Positions 15,508-24,392 of a stretch of DNA of 64,000 bases are shown in pieces (position 1 is the stretch's first letter; each line of letters starts with the position of its first letter). The stretch is from an uncultured Desulfobacter sp. GTDB taxonomy: Bacteria > Desulfobacterota > Desulfobacteria > Desulfobacterales > Desulfobacteraceae. The translations under genes and the position numbers were made by a program. Below the pieces are notes generated by a model, which saw only the letters and a program-made list of their open reading frames with translations, had not been told where the DNA came from and ran no database searches. The stretch lies in contig NZ_OY762929.1 in the NCBI RefSeq assembly GCF_963666675.1, forward strand, positions 5,490,001 to 5,554,000, written 5' to 3'.

Positions 15508-18500
15508 ATGAACATACCTGATTTAAAAATGGTAATAGCGAGCAGCATACTTATCCTTTCCCTGGCCCTGGTTCCCGGGCGGTCATTTGCCGACTGCAGC
15601 TGCAGCAAAGGCAGTAACGGGATTTATTATATCGGAATAGAGCATATTGCCACAACCTGTCCCTCAGACCCACCCTCAGAAAGCAAACCCTATACCTATC
15701 GACAATATGCAGTCCGATGCCCGGGAAGTACACTTCTGAACTATGCATCCTATGGAAGTATAACAATGTCGCCGGGATCTTTAAGCAGCTATTATGTTTC
15801 CCAGGGTCAACGGGTGCTGCGTAATTCTTCCGGTACGCATATCGTTTCTGTGGGAACCCGCTTCACCGGGACCATTGCCGGGGTGAATTTTTCAGGGCTT
15901 CCGGCGGGTATTTACACTGCGGATTTTGACACCTACTGCTGCACGCTTCCCGGCAACACCTATTCCTGCACATCATACGCCCCCACAGACAATGACGGAG
16001 ACGGGTTTACATCCTGTACAGACTGCGATGATAATGATCCGTCAAAAAACATTGGTGATTCCTGTTATACAAGTCTGCCCGAAGACACGACACTTGGGCA
16101 GGAACAAGTCTGCATGATAGAATCTTCCATGAAGGGCAACCCCATAAACATTGAAAATGGGAATAAATATGAAATCGCCAGCGATATCTTACTGCCAACG
16201 CCCCATAAATCCGGATTTGTTTTCAGACGATTTTATAACAGCCGGGCTTCAGATTCCGGAACCTTGGGGTATGGGTGGCGTCATTCCTATGATATTTCTC
16301 TGACAACCGGTGTGATGCTGGACAACATATCGCATATCCGCATCCAGGACCAGACCGGCAGGGGCCGGTATTTTATACAGGCAGGCGATGATACCTGGGA
16401 AGGGGTGTTTAAAGAGAAGAGTTATGTGACGGCAGAGGCCGATACCACCTATACCTGGCACAAAACAGACGGCACCCGCTTGAATTTCAGCAGCACCGGC
16501 CTGCTGCAGTGGATAGAGGACGCGCATAGTAACCGGTTCGCCATGACATATGACGGATTAAGCCGGCTTTTAGGCGTCACCGACCAGGCATCCGGCAGGG
16601 CATACACCATCCAGTACAATACGGACAGCCGGGTGCAAACCATCACCGGACCTGTGACCGCCGCCGTAACCGACGGGGTACTGGTCACATTTGATTATGA
16701 CACATCCGGCAACCTGGTTTCCGTCACCTATCCGGACGGTTCAGGATATGATTACGAATACACGGATTCAAATGATTCCCATAATCTGACCGCGAAAAAA
16801 GACAAAACCGGTCACCTGCTGACATCCTGGAGCTATGACAGCCAGGACAGAGCAACGGCTTCAGTCAGCCGCGACGGGTCGAAAACAATTTCAATCAATT
16901 ATGTGGATGCATCAACCGTAGAACTCACGGATGCATACGGTACGCTGCGGACGTATACGTTCACCACATTTGATAACCATTTCAAAAAAATCACCTCGGT
17001 TTCAGGGCCTGCTGAATGTCCCTCCTGTTCAGGTGACGGCCCGGTCCGGTATGAATACGACGCAGACCTGAATATCACGGAAAAAGAGTTTGCCAACGGC
17101 ACCATCAACACCTACGGCAATTTTGATGAGCGGGGCAATCCCGGCACGGTGACACTGGCCGCCGGAACTCCTGAGCAGCAGCAGATTACCTACACCTACC
17201 ATGAAACCTTAAGCTCCCCTTTGAACATTACCAGGGACTCCGTACTGGGCACCGGGCAAAAAATAACAGTTTATGACTATGATGATGACGGGAACAGTAC
17301 ACCCAACGAAGACCCGGCTCTGCTGGTCCATAAAAAGATTGAAACCGGATACACCAAAAATGCGGCAGATGAAATTGTTTCCTATGAATATATCACTGAA
17401 TACACCTACAACACCAAGGGGCAGTTGACCGGAATAGACGGTATCCTGCCCGGCACGACGGACATGATCACTTACGGATATGACCTTATATCCGGTGATC
17501 TGCTCACGGTTACAAAGCCCCTGACCGGCACCACCACCTTCGGCAGTTATGACGGCCAGGGCAATCCCGGGATGATGACGGATGTCAATGCCCGGCAGAC
17601 CGCATTCACCTACGACGGCCGCAACAGGCTTCTAACCACCACGTTTGAAGGCATTCATACCAGCCGGACATTCACGCCTGCAGGCGAGGTTGACACCATC
17701 ACCGCCCCGGGCTCAAGAACCTTAACTTATACTTACGATCCTGTTTACGGCAGACTTTCCCGGATTACGGACAACCAGGGCAGCTACCACTACTATGATT
17801 ATGATGCCAACGGTAACCTGATCGAACAATCCATATACAACAATGCTGATGTCCTTCAGAAACAAACAAGATTTGATTATCAACACCCGGATTACCCGGG
17901 CAGACTCTGGAAAATAATTCAGCCCGATGACAGTGAAATTATTTACGGGTACGATGCCGTGGGAAATGTCAATGCCATCGAGAATGAACGGCTGATAACG
18001 ACAACCTACAGCTATGATCCGTTAAACCGGCTTGAACAGGTTATCCAGCCGGATACCATTGTCACCGATTACGGCTATGACAACCAGGATAATTTAACCC
18101 TCATTCAGGACCCGGGAAGCAATGCAACCACCTATGTCCTGGATGATTACGGCAGGATGCTGTCAGAGACATCCCCGGACAGAGGAGAGACTATATATGT
18201 GTACGATCTGAGCTCGAACCAGGTCACCGTCACTGATGCCAACGGCATTGTATCCGTGTATACCTATGATGTGCTGAACCGGCTTGTGTCGATTACCTTT
18301 CCCGACACGTCCCAGAATCTGACGTATGAATATGATACCGGCACGGACGGCATGGGCCGGCTCACGGGCATCACTGATCCGGGTGGACAGAGCACATTTA
18401 CCTACTCAGCCTACGGTTCCATTGCCGGCCAGACCCGTATGCAGACCGGTCTGGCTGATGCCGTGACCTCGTTCGGATATGATCCTTTAACTGGCGACCT

Positions 18501-19917
18501 GGTCTCAATGACGTATCCCAGCGGCCTGGTGCTGACATACCAGCATGACAGCACCGGAATGCCCTTGCAGATTCTGGCTGACGGACACTCCCTGGTCTCC
18601 GGTATCGCCTACATGCCCTTCGGCCCGGTAAAAAGCTTTTCCTTTGGCGAAGATGTCATTACAGTTGACAAGACTTATAACCAGCGGTACCAGATTGAGC
18701 GTATCCTGGCCGGTGATATGGATTTTAATTACCAGTATTATCCGAACGGGACGGTTCAGACCATTACCGGCATGCCGTCAGTTGTAACTATCACCTCGTC
18801 AGCGACAGATCTCTTTTACCAGACCGGATCAAACCGGCTGGATTATTCAACCGGGACCCAGGCCAAAACATACACCACCGATAATCATGGTAACATCACC
18901 TCAGATGGCACACTGACTTATATCTACAATCAGAACAATCGGCTCACTGAAGTGAGAAGCGGCTCAACCACCATCGCCCAATATGTATATGACGCGTTTC
19001 AGCGTCGGGTTAAAAAAATTGCCTCAGGCACGATCATCTGCTACCATTATGACGACCAAAATCGTTTAATCAGTGAAACTGACAGTTCCGGCAACCCGCT
19101 TAGGGATTACATCTATCTGGGGGATACACCCGTTGCTATGAAGCTTTACGGAGAAAATGCCGGAATTTACTATATGGTTACAGACCATTTAGGAACACCG
19201 CAGCAGATCTTTGACAACACCGGTTCAACCGTATGGAAAGCTGCATATTTACCTTTCGGGTCAGTCCAGTTCCTCGTGGAAACCATCACCTGCAACCTCA
19301 GGTTTCCGGGACAGTACGAAGACTCTGAAACCGGGCTGTACTACAATTGGCACAGGTATTATGACCCGGAAACAGGACGGTACCTGACACCTGATCCGAT
19401 TGGGCTTGAAGGTGGGATCAATCCATTCGTCTACGCTGAAGCCAATCCTATCAACTATATTGATCCTTTAGGATTGCTTGTAGGTTATATAGGTTTCGGC
19501 GGTGCTGGTGGTCTTGGAGGACCAGGAACGAAGAATGGACTGACTAATTTTAGTGCCCTTCAAGGCGGAATATACGGAGAGACTTCGTTAAGAGATAAAC
19601 GAGAGTGGGGAACTTATATTGCAGGAGGAGAAGGTGATATTGATGGAGGTGCTATTTCACCTATCGGCCTAATAACAGGTCTATCATTTGGTAAGGTCGA
19701 AGATCTTCAGAAAGCCAGCAAGGCGATAGGTATCAATTTTTTAGGCATTACGGTAGAAATGACTTATGATCCTTGCAGTGACTCATTGTTGAAAGGTAGA
19801 GGGATTAATTTTGGATTTTTTGGCCGAGGTTTTGGACTCGGCACATATGAATTAGATACGAAAATGGATTACAAAATAATAAATGACAATTACAAACCAT
19901 TCTTTCCGAGAAAATAA
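15508..19917 (+). CDS. RHS-repeat polymorphic toxin (secreted)
   Basis: A 1469-residue RHS protein. Signal peptide at residues 1-28; a cysteine-rich N-terminal domain; a thrombospondin-3-like calcium segment DNDGDGFTSCTDCDDNDP (~161-178); a DUF6531-type entry (~207-280); then long runs of YD/RHS repeats (~330-1270). The RHS core ends with RYYDPETGRYLTPDPIGLEG...DPLGL (~1285-1325). The last ~144 residues are a variable, glycine-rich domain (GFGGAGGLGGPGTKNG; ISPIGLITGLSFGK) that should be the toxic tip, encased in the RHS cage and released by cleavage after the core. The toxin activity is not recognised. A small membrane protein 12 bases downstream is the immunity candidate. Confidence 0.88.
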   Translation: MNIPDLKMVIASSILILSLALVPGRSFADCSCSKGSNGIYYIGIEHIATTCPSDPPSESKPYTYRQYAVRCPGSTLLNYASYGSITMSPGSLSSYYVSQGQRVLRNSSGTHIVSVGTRFTGTIAGVNFSGLPAGIYTADFDTYCCTLPGNTYSCTSYAPTDNDGDGFTSCTDCDDNDPSKNIGDSCYTSLPEDTTLGQEQVCMIESSMKGNPINIENGNKYEIASDILLPTPHKSGFVFRRFYNSRASDSGTLGYGWRHSYDISLTTGVMLDNISHIRIQDQTGRGRYFIQAGDDTWEGVFKEKSYVTAEADTTYTWHKTDGTRLNFSSTGLLQWIEDAHSNRFAMTYDGLSRLLGVTDQASGRAYTIQYNTDSRVQTITGPVTAAVTDGVLVTFDYDTSGNLVSVTYPDGSGYDYEYTDSNDSHNLTAKKDKTGHLLTSWSYDSQDRATASVSRDGSKTISINYVDASTVELTDAYGTLRTYTFTTFDNHFKKITSVSGPAECPSCSGDGPVRYEYDADLNITEKEFANGTINTYGNFDERGNPGTVTLAAGTPEQQQITYTYHETLSSPLNITRDSVLGTGQKITVYDYDDDGNSTPNEDPALLVHKKIETGYTKNAADEIVSYEYITEYTYNTKGQLTGIDGILPGTTDMITYGYDLISGDLLTVTKPLTGTTTFGSYDGQGNPGMMTDVNARQTAFTYDGRNRLLTTTFEGIHTSRTFTPAGEVDTITAPGSRTLTYTYDPVYGRLSRITDNQGSYHYYDYDANGNLIEQSIYNNADVLQKQTRFDYQHPDYPGRLWKIIQPDDSEIIYGYDAVGNVNAIENERLITTTYSYDPLNRLEQVIQPDTIVTDYGYDNQDNLTLIQDPGSNATTYVLDDYGRMLSETSPDRGETIYVYDLSSNQVTVTDANGIVSVYTYDVLNRLVSITFPDTSQNLTYEYDTGTDGMGRLTGITDPGGQSTFTYSAYGSIAGQTRMQTGLADAVTSFGYDPLTGDLVSMTYPSGLVLTYQHDSTGMPLQILADGHSLVSGIAYMPFGPVKSFSFGEDVITVDKTYNQRYQIERILAGDMDFNYQYYPNGTVQTITGMPSVVTITSSATDLFYQTGSNRLDYSTGTQAKTYTTDNHGNITSDGTLTYIYNQNNRLTEVRSGSTTIAQYVYDAFQRRVKKIASGTIICYHYDDQNRLISETDSSGNPLRDYIYLGDTPVAMKLYGENAGIYYMVTDHLGTPQQIFDNTGSTVWKAAYLPFGSVQFLVETITCNLRFPGQYEDSETGLYYNWHRYYDPETGRYLTPDPIGLEGGINPFVYAEANPINYIDPLGLLVGYIGFGGAGGLGGPGTKNGLTNFSALQGGIYGETSLRDKREWGTYIAGGEGDIDGGAISPIGLITGLSFGKVEDLQKASKAIGINFLGITVEMTYDPCSDSLLKGRGINFGFFGRGFGLGTYELDTKMDYKIINDNYKPFFPRK

Positions 19918-19929
19918 AGCGAGGCGTTT

Positions 19930-20271
19930 ATGATATATAAAATTTTTAAGGTGTTAATTGGTCTGGTAATTATTTTTCCATTTTTCCAAGGGACTTTAAT
20001 AATGTTGTTCCTTTTATCTGGCGAGATTACGGAGTTCATGAAAAGTCCAAATTATGAATTCACTTCAATATATAAGATTATGGAAGATTTGATGGCACCA
20101 ACTGTTTTTGCGGTTCTGTTAGCTATGCTAATAAATCTATTTTATCTTTATAAATCAGGTAAAATTTCTATAGAGAAAAGACGTCTTTGGTCTGGTTTAA
20201 TCGTTGTTGGAAATGTTTGTACGGCACCATTCTTCTGGTATTGGTATATTTGGAAAGAGAAAGACAACTGA
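19930..20271 (+). CDS. Small membrane protein, candidate immunity protein for the RHS toxin
   Basis: A 113-residue protein with three hydrophobic segments (~5-30, ~58-80, ~90-108; e.g. TVFAVLLAMLINLFYLY), starting 12 bases after the RHS stop and preceded by GAGGCG. The position right behind a variable RHS C-terminus is where the cognate immunity gene lies. A membrane immunity protein suggests a toxin acting at or near the inner membrane (inference). No family recognised; AT-rich like the toxin tip. Confidence 0.6.
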   Translation: MIYKIFKVLIGLVIIFPFFQGTLIMLFLLSGEITEFMKSPNYEFTSIYKIMEDLMAPTVFAVLLAMLINLFYLYKSGKISIEKRRLWSGLIVVGNVCTAPFFWYWYIWKEKDN

Positions 20272-20339
20272 AAATCAAATGCAAAATTCTTTGAAAATTT
20301 AAAACAACTCCCTATGAGGGGAGGTGCACCGCAATATAT

Positions 20340-20885
20340 CCGGGACAGTATTTTGATGCTGAAACCAGCCTACACTATAACTGGCACAGGTATTATGATC
20401 CAAGCTCTGGCAGATACTTGACTCCTGATCCGATTGGCTTGGCTGGGGGGATAAACCCGTTTGTTTATACATTGAACAACCCTACCAACCTGATTGATCC
20501 CCATGGATTGACTGGACTCGAGGCTACGATATTCATCGGTAGAGGATTGAGTCTACCTTCACAGACTCCATATGGCCTTGCTTTTTTAGGTGGATTTGGC
20601 GTTGGTATGGTCATAAATCATTATGTACCATATTGGGGCGAGGGAAGACTTGGTACGGATATTTATGATTGGTTGCATCCTACTCCCGCTTTTGAAATGG
20701 CCAGAGGTAAACAAACACCCCGGAATTGGGCGACAGAAGCCGCCAGGCAATCTGCACAAACCAATAATACAGATCCATGTGATGAATTAAGCAAAATGCT
20801 TGATGAAGCAAAATGCTTGATGAAGCAAAATGTAATGGAGATAATCAGAAGGTTAGAGATATTACTCAAGCTCAAAAATTCCTAA
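20340..20885 (+). pseudogene. Displaced (orphan) RHS C-terminal toxin module, frameshifted
   Basis: From 20340 the frame reads PGQYFDAETSLHYNWHRYYD and on to TPDPIGLAGG...DPHGL, a second copy of the RHS core end, without the rest of the protein and without a good start (only TTG 20418). It is followed by a new variable tip (GRGLSLPSQTPYGLAFLGGF...DWLHPTPAFEMARGKQTPRN). After DELSKMLDEAKC the frame is shifted by a 17-bp tandem duplication and stops at 20885. Removing one copy restores NGDNQKVRDITQAQKFLKCR then NRNKRQ, the ending typical of RHS toxins, up to the IS insertion at 20915. Such orphan modules act as a reservoir for toxin-tip exchange. Confidence 0.8.
20791..20832 (+). repeat. 17-bp tandem duplication causing a frameshift
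   Basis: GCAAAATGCTTGATGAA occurs at 20791-20807 and again at 20808-20824, followed by the first 8 bases of a third copy. Seventeen is not a multiple of three, so the duplication shifts the reading frame of the RHS-CT module. Deleting one copy gives an open frame with the expected C-terminal motif. Confidence 0.9.
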
Positions 20886-20914
20886 AATGCAGAAATAGAA
20901 ATAAAAGACAAAAT

Positions 20915-22608
20915 GTAACTGCTCACCCCTATAAAAAAATGCAAAAAAACTAAAAAAAGACTTGACAGGTTTTTTCGAGAGAGTTTTCAAAATTTTTAAA
21001 TGACTGTCAAATTGACTACTGAAGCCCACTACGAGTCGTGTATTCTGAAATTTATCGCGGCACCAATGGGAAATGATGTCAAATACCGTGAAAGTCAATT
21101 GTAGGGCGAATGAGAAGGTCGAAAAAAGCCGTGTTATAATACAGACATGGCAACAGTGAATAAGACAAGTATTCGAGAAGAAGTAGACCGTCTGAAACAG
21201 GACTTTGAAAAGCTCTGTTCTGAGGGCAAAGCGTCTCCTGAGATACAGGCAGTAATGAATAGTATGCTGCTCATTGTGGAATTGATACTTGCAGTCTTCC
21301 TTGAGAAAAAAACTCGCAAAGGCAACAAGAATTCAAGTCTGCCATCCTCACAAACGCCAAAAGATGAGACTGCCAAGTCGGATCCGAAAAGCAACGGTAA
21401 GGGGAAAAAGGTCAGTGGAGAACTCGGCAATACCCGTACAATAGAAACCACCACCATCTCTAAAGCAGAAACATGTGATGTTTGTGGCACTTCCCTGGAC
21501 CAGACACCCAGCCGGGGACATGAACGACGTACCAGAATAGATATTGTCTTTGAAAAAGTCGTAGAACATGTTGATGCCGAAATCAAACAATGCCCCAACT
21601 GTGCCGCGGAGGTAAAGGCAGGCTTTCCTGAGGATATGCCTGGCCCCTTACAATACGGAACTGGGCTCAAGGCATTCGCCATCCACTTGATCATCAGCCA
21701 GATGGTTGCCCTTAACCGGGTTCAAAAACAGATTTCCGCCATGATCGGGGCGGTTATTTCTGAAGCGACCCTTCTCAAATTTGTCTGGCGGCTTTACCAA
21801 GCACTTGAACAATGGGAAGCCAAATCAATTGAGAGTATCCTTCAGGCTCCATCCATTCATGTTGATGAGACATCCTTCCGGGTGAATCGAAAAAATCACT
21901 GGATACATGTGTATTCTTCCGGAGGAATCACGCTAAAGCTACTTCATCGAAAGCGGGGTAAGGAGGCGATTGTCGATTTGAACATCATCCCCCGCTATGG
22001 CGGGGTAATAATCCATGATTGCTGGGCATCATATTTGTCATACGATCATTGTGGCCACGGGCTATGTGGTTCTCACCTCTTGAGGGAGTTGACATTTATT
22101 GTCGATTCCAATCAGTACAGGTGGGCCCGAAATATGAAAAAATTGTTGCAGGAGACTTGCCGGAAAATAGCCAAACGAGAAGATAAATGTCTGACAGAGA
22201 AAGAATACGCGAACTTGCAGAAGCGTTACCGCAACATTCTTACACGAGGAGATAAAGAGCTGCCGGAAATCCCGCCGAAACCAAAAGGCAAACGTGGTAA
22301 AATGGCCAAGTCAGATGCCCACAATCTTTGGGAAAGGCTGAAAGAACATGAAACAGCTGTTTTGCTGTTTGCCAAGGATCCATATGTTCCTTTCACCAAT
22401 AACCGGGCAGAGCGTGATCTTCGAATGGCAAAGGTTAAACAGAAAGTATCAGGGTGTTTTAGACACCAACGATATGCCGATGCTTATTGTCGGATTTCGA
22501 GTTATCTGCAAACCATGGCAAACAAAGGGGTGAATCCGCTGGTTGCCATTCAGCTGGCTTTGGCCAGCGAAGTTCCCGACGTCGATTCCGATTGGGGCGA
22601 GTAGTTAC
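20915..22608 (+). mobile_element. IS66-family element (single-ORF, ISBst12-like) with 8-bp target duplication
   Basis: The left end GTAACTGCTCACCCCTAT (from 20915) and the complement of the right end, GTAACTACTCGCCCCAAT (ending 22608), match at 15 of 18 positions and begin with the GTAA typical of IS66. The flanks carry a perfect 8-bp direct repeat GACAAAAT at 20907-20914 and 22609-22616, the duplication length of this family. The element is 1694 bp, holds one transposase gene and no accessory tnpA/tnpB. It has split the RHS-CT toxin from its immunity gene. Confidence 0.9.
21147..22604 (+). CDS. IS66-family transposase (single-ORF type)
   Basis: A 485-residue transposase. It has an N-terminal coiled region, a zinc-binding segment with CDVCGTSLDQ and CPNC (~110-150), then the DDE core with HVDETSFRV (first Asp ~245), IIHDCWASY (second Asp) and the final Glu in NNRAERDLRMAKVKQKVSGC. 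It is the only gene of the element 20915-22608, and it appears intact. It catalyses cut-and-paste or copying of its own element. Confidence 0.92.
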   Translation: MATVNKTSIREEVDRLKQDFEKLCSEGKASPEIQAVMNSMLLIVELILAVFLEKKTRKGNKNSSLPSSQTPKDETAKSDPKSNGKGKKVSGELGNTRTIETTTISKAETCDVCGTSLDQTPSRGHERRTRIDIVFEKVVEHVDAEIKQCPNCAAEVKAGFPEDMPGPLQYGTGLKAFAIHLIISQMVALNRVQKQISAMIGAVISEATLLKFVWRLYQALEQWEAKSIESILQAPSIHVDETSFRVNRKNHWIHVYSSGGITLKLLHRKRGKEAIVDLNIIPRYGGVIIHDCWASYLSYDHCGHGLCGSHLLRELTFIVDSNQYRWARNMKKLLQETCRKIAKREDKCLTEKEYANLQKRYRNILTRGDKELPEIPPKPKGKRGKMAKSDAHNLWERLKEHETAVLLFAKDPYVPFTNNRAERDLRMAKVKQKVSGCFRHQRYADAYCRISSYLQTMANKGVNPLVAIQLALASEVPDVDSDWGE

Positions 22609-22639
22609 GACAAAATCATTATTAATAATAGGGGACTAA

Positions 22640-23035
22640 ATGGGAACTTGGTTTGCGGCGCATGTTATCATGTATATTAAATATAAGGATACAAAGAAAC
22701 AAAGCGATTATCCTGTTTATGAAAACGTATGCTTAATCGAGGCTGAAACGGTTGACATTGCATACGAAAGAGCTCATAAAATTGGGAAACAGTATGAAGG
22801 TGATTCCACAGGAACTTTTACTTGGGGCAACGAACCTGCTGAATGGGTTTTTGGCGGAATTAGAAAACTAATAGAATGTCAAAATTCTTCTGAGCAATTA
22901 ATTGCAGATCCCAATGGAGATAATAAACCATTAGATGGTTCAGAAATTACCTATTCTCAATTTATCGTAGATAATAAAAAAATGCTTGAGAAACTAATAA
23001 ATGGGGAAAGTGTTAACTTATTGTATTCTGAGTAA
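22640..23035 (+). CDS. DUF4288 protein, immunity partner of the displaced RHS-CT toxin
   Basis: A 131-residue soluble protein with the DUF4288 pattern: an opening WFAAHVIMYIKYKD, a middle VCLIEAETVDIAYERAHKIG and EWVFGGIRKL. ATG 22640 follows a GGGGAC site. If the IS element is removed in silico, the restored toxin frame ends CRNRNKRQNHY-stop at 22623-22625, 14 bases before this start. The two genes were therefore adjacent in the toxin-immunity order. DUF4288 proteins often sit behind polymorphic toxins. The immunity role is inferred from position. Confidence 0.75.
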   Translation: MGTWFAAHVIMYIKYKDTKKQSDYPVYENVCLIEAETVDIAYERAHKIGKQYEGDSTGTFTWGNEPAEWVFGGIRKLIECQNSSEQLIADPNGDNKPLDGSEITYSQFIVDNKKMLEKLINGESVNLLYSE

Positions 23036-23326
23036 ATGGAAATAGAAGGGACGCCCTTGGTCAGGGAAGGGTCTGATCCGCCCTTGACTCTTGGTGCTGG
23101 GATTAACCTTGATGGTTTGGTTTTATCAGAAAAAAGCGCTCTGATAAAACTCCCCCATTCTGATGGCCAACCCCGGCTGGTTTATGCGGTGACCCATGCC
23201 GCAGCGGTAACTTTGCCGCCTGTCATATTTTTTGCAATGACCAATGAAGAACAAAAAATCCGCCAGGCTCGCACCGTGGTGACTCCAACCGGTGTAAAGA
23301 TCACCCGCAGCCGTCAGAAACAATAA
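23036..23326 (+). CDS. Hypothetical small protein (doubtful)
   Basis: Ninety-six codons starting directly at the base after the DUF4288 stop. The composition differs sharply from the AT-rich gene before it, and the product (LIKLPHSDGQPRLVYAVTHA, then ...MTNEEQKIRQARTVVTPTGV) is not recognised. It may be a fragment left by recombination rather than an expressed gene. No separate ribosome-binding site beyond what lies inside the upstream gene. Confidence 0.25.
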   Translation: MEIEGTPLVREGSDPPLTLGAGINLDGLVLSEKSALIKLPHSDGQPRLVYAVTHAAAVTLPPVIFFAMTNEEQKIRQARTVVTPTGVKITRSRQKQ

Positions 23327-23729
23327 GCGCAACCATCGCGCACCAGTTATATCCCTCCCCCCGACCACGTCCCCCGGTCGGTTCCAACCTGCCGTTATTT
23401 TACAATCCCCATGGTAATCCTACCGGGTTTTTTTCTTTTAGCCGCAGGCAAAAGCCAAGCCAAAACAAATCTCCGCCGGGAGGGATAGATCCAAAAATAA
23501 TCTATAACAATAGCTTATTGAAAATCTATTAAAGATAGTAAAAGTTGTAGCTTCAACAGAGTGAGACTTATGTCTATCAAAGCTCGCTTTTCGAGGAGTG
23601 GTGCTGGGCACAACATATTGCGCCCTTTCTCTATTTTATTGAAGGCGGATAATAATATATTAAATTTAGTATTGCGTTTTTTTGTCCGGGAAGGTTAATC
23701 TCCAATTAAATTGATTTTAAAAAGGAATT
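23327..23729. other. Non-coding stretch before the Pycsar operon
   Basis: About 400 bases without a credible gene. The left part (to ~23480) is GC-rich with short dyads such as CCGACC...GGTCGG near 23361-23382. The right part is AT-rich, with no clear match to a known RNA family. It marks a composition break between the toxin-immunity module and the Pycsar genes. Confidence 0.4.
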
Positions 23730-23776
23730 ATCTATATCCGTATAACATTCAAAATATGCATGTTATCCCGTTAGAT
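23730..23776. repeat. Imperfect palindrome upstream of the Pycsar operon (weak attC-like or operator)
   Basis: Outer arms ATCTA (23730) and TAGAT (to 23776) and inner arms ATAACAT (23742-23748) and ATGTTAT (23760-23766) form a two-tier stem separated by short unpaired spacers. The right edge reads GTTAGAT, an exact GTTRRRY core site. The left box ATCTATA misses the AAC of RYYYAAC, and at 47 bp the structure is shorter than usual attC sites. It lies 85 bases upstream of the effector start, so it might equally be an operator. Confidence 0.3.
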
Positions 23777-23861
23777 AAGTGGACATGAGAGATAAACGGA
23801 AACCACTGATCAACTTGTTAAACTCTTAAAATCACGAAGGTGCAAATTGGACGAATAACAT

Positions 23862-24389
23862 ATGGATTATACAAAAAAATCAAATTTCCTATTCGAAGTG
23901 ATCAAGCGTTATGATCATTATATTGGAACGACAAATTATAAAACAGCCTTAATTATGTCCTTTTTGGTAGCTCTGATATTAGGTTTGACAATAAGGATGT
24001 TGACATTAAGTGGAGGGAGTACTCCTCATGGCATTGCTTATTATGCAGTTGCTTTTGTAATTTATTTGACTGTATTTACATCTCTTATTGTAATCTTTCA
24101 CCTATTAAGAGTTATTTTTCCAGACACACGAAATCCGAACACACCAAAATCATTGATGTTTTTTGGAGACGTGTCAAATTGTGAAGACGGCATTAATGGC
24201 TATTTCATTAAAATTAATTCTACAGAAGAAGATGAGTATTTGAAGGATATTTCTAGTCAAACATATGTTGTTGCTGGAATTGTAAATAGAAAATTCCGTA
24301 TATTACAACTTGCTATAAATATAACGAAATATTGCGTCCTGCCTCTATTAGCTGTTTCGTTATTTCTTTTGGTTTTTATTAAGGTTTAG
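23862..24389 (+). CDS. pycTM: Pycsar effector, transmembrane type (PycTM, DUF5706-like)
   Basis: A 175-residue protein with an N-terminal soluble helix, membrane segments at ~27-46 (KTALIMSFLVALILGLTIRM) and ~58-84, a cytosolic region (~88-146), and a third membrane segment ~148-172. The NYKTALIMSF entry, the LMFFGDVSN strand after the second helix and the KFRILQLAINITKYCVLPLL exit are the pattern of the Pycsar membrane effector family. Known family members sense cCMP or cUMP and damage the inner membrane to abort phage infection. The gene is three bases upstream of the cyclase gene, AT-rich, with only a weak GGA ribosome-binding site. Confidence 0.82.
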   Translation: MDYTKKSNFLFEVIKRYDHYIGTTNYKTALIMSFLVALILGLTIRMLTLSGGSTPHGIAYYAVAFVIYLTVFTSLIVIFHLLRVIFPDTRNPNTPKSLMFFGDVSNCEDGINGYFIKINSTEEDEYLKDISSQTYVVAGIVNRKFRILQLAINITKYCVLPLLAVSLFLLVFIKV

Positions 24390-24392
24390 TCA

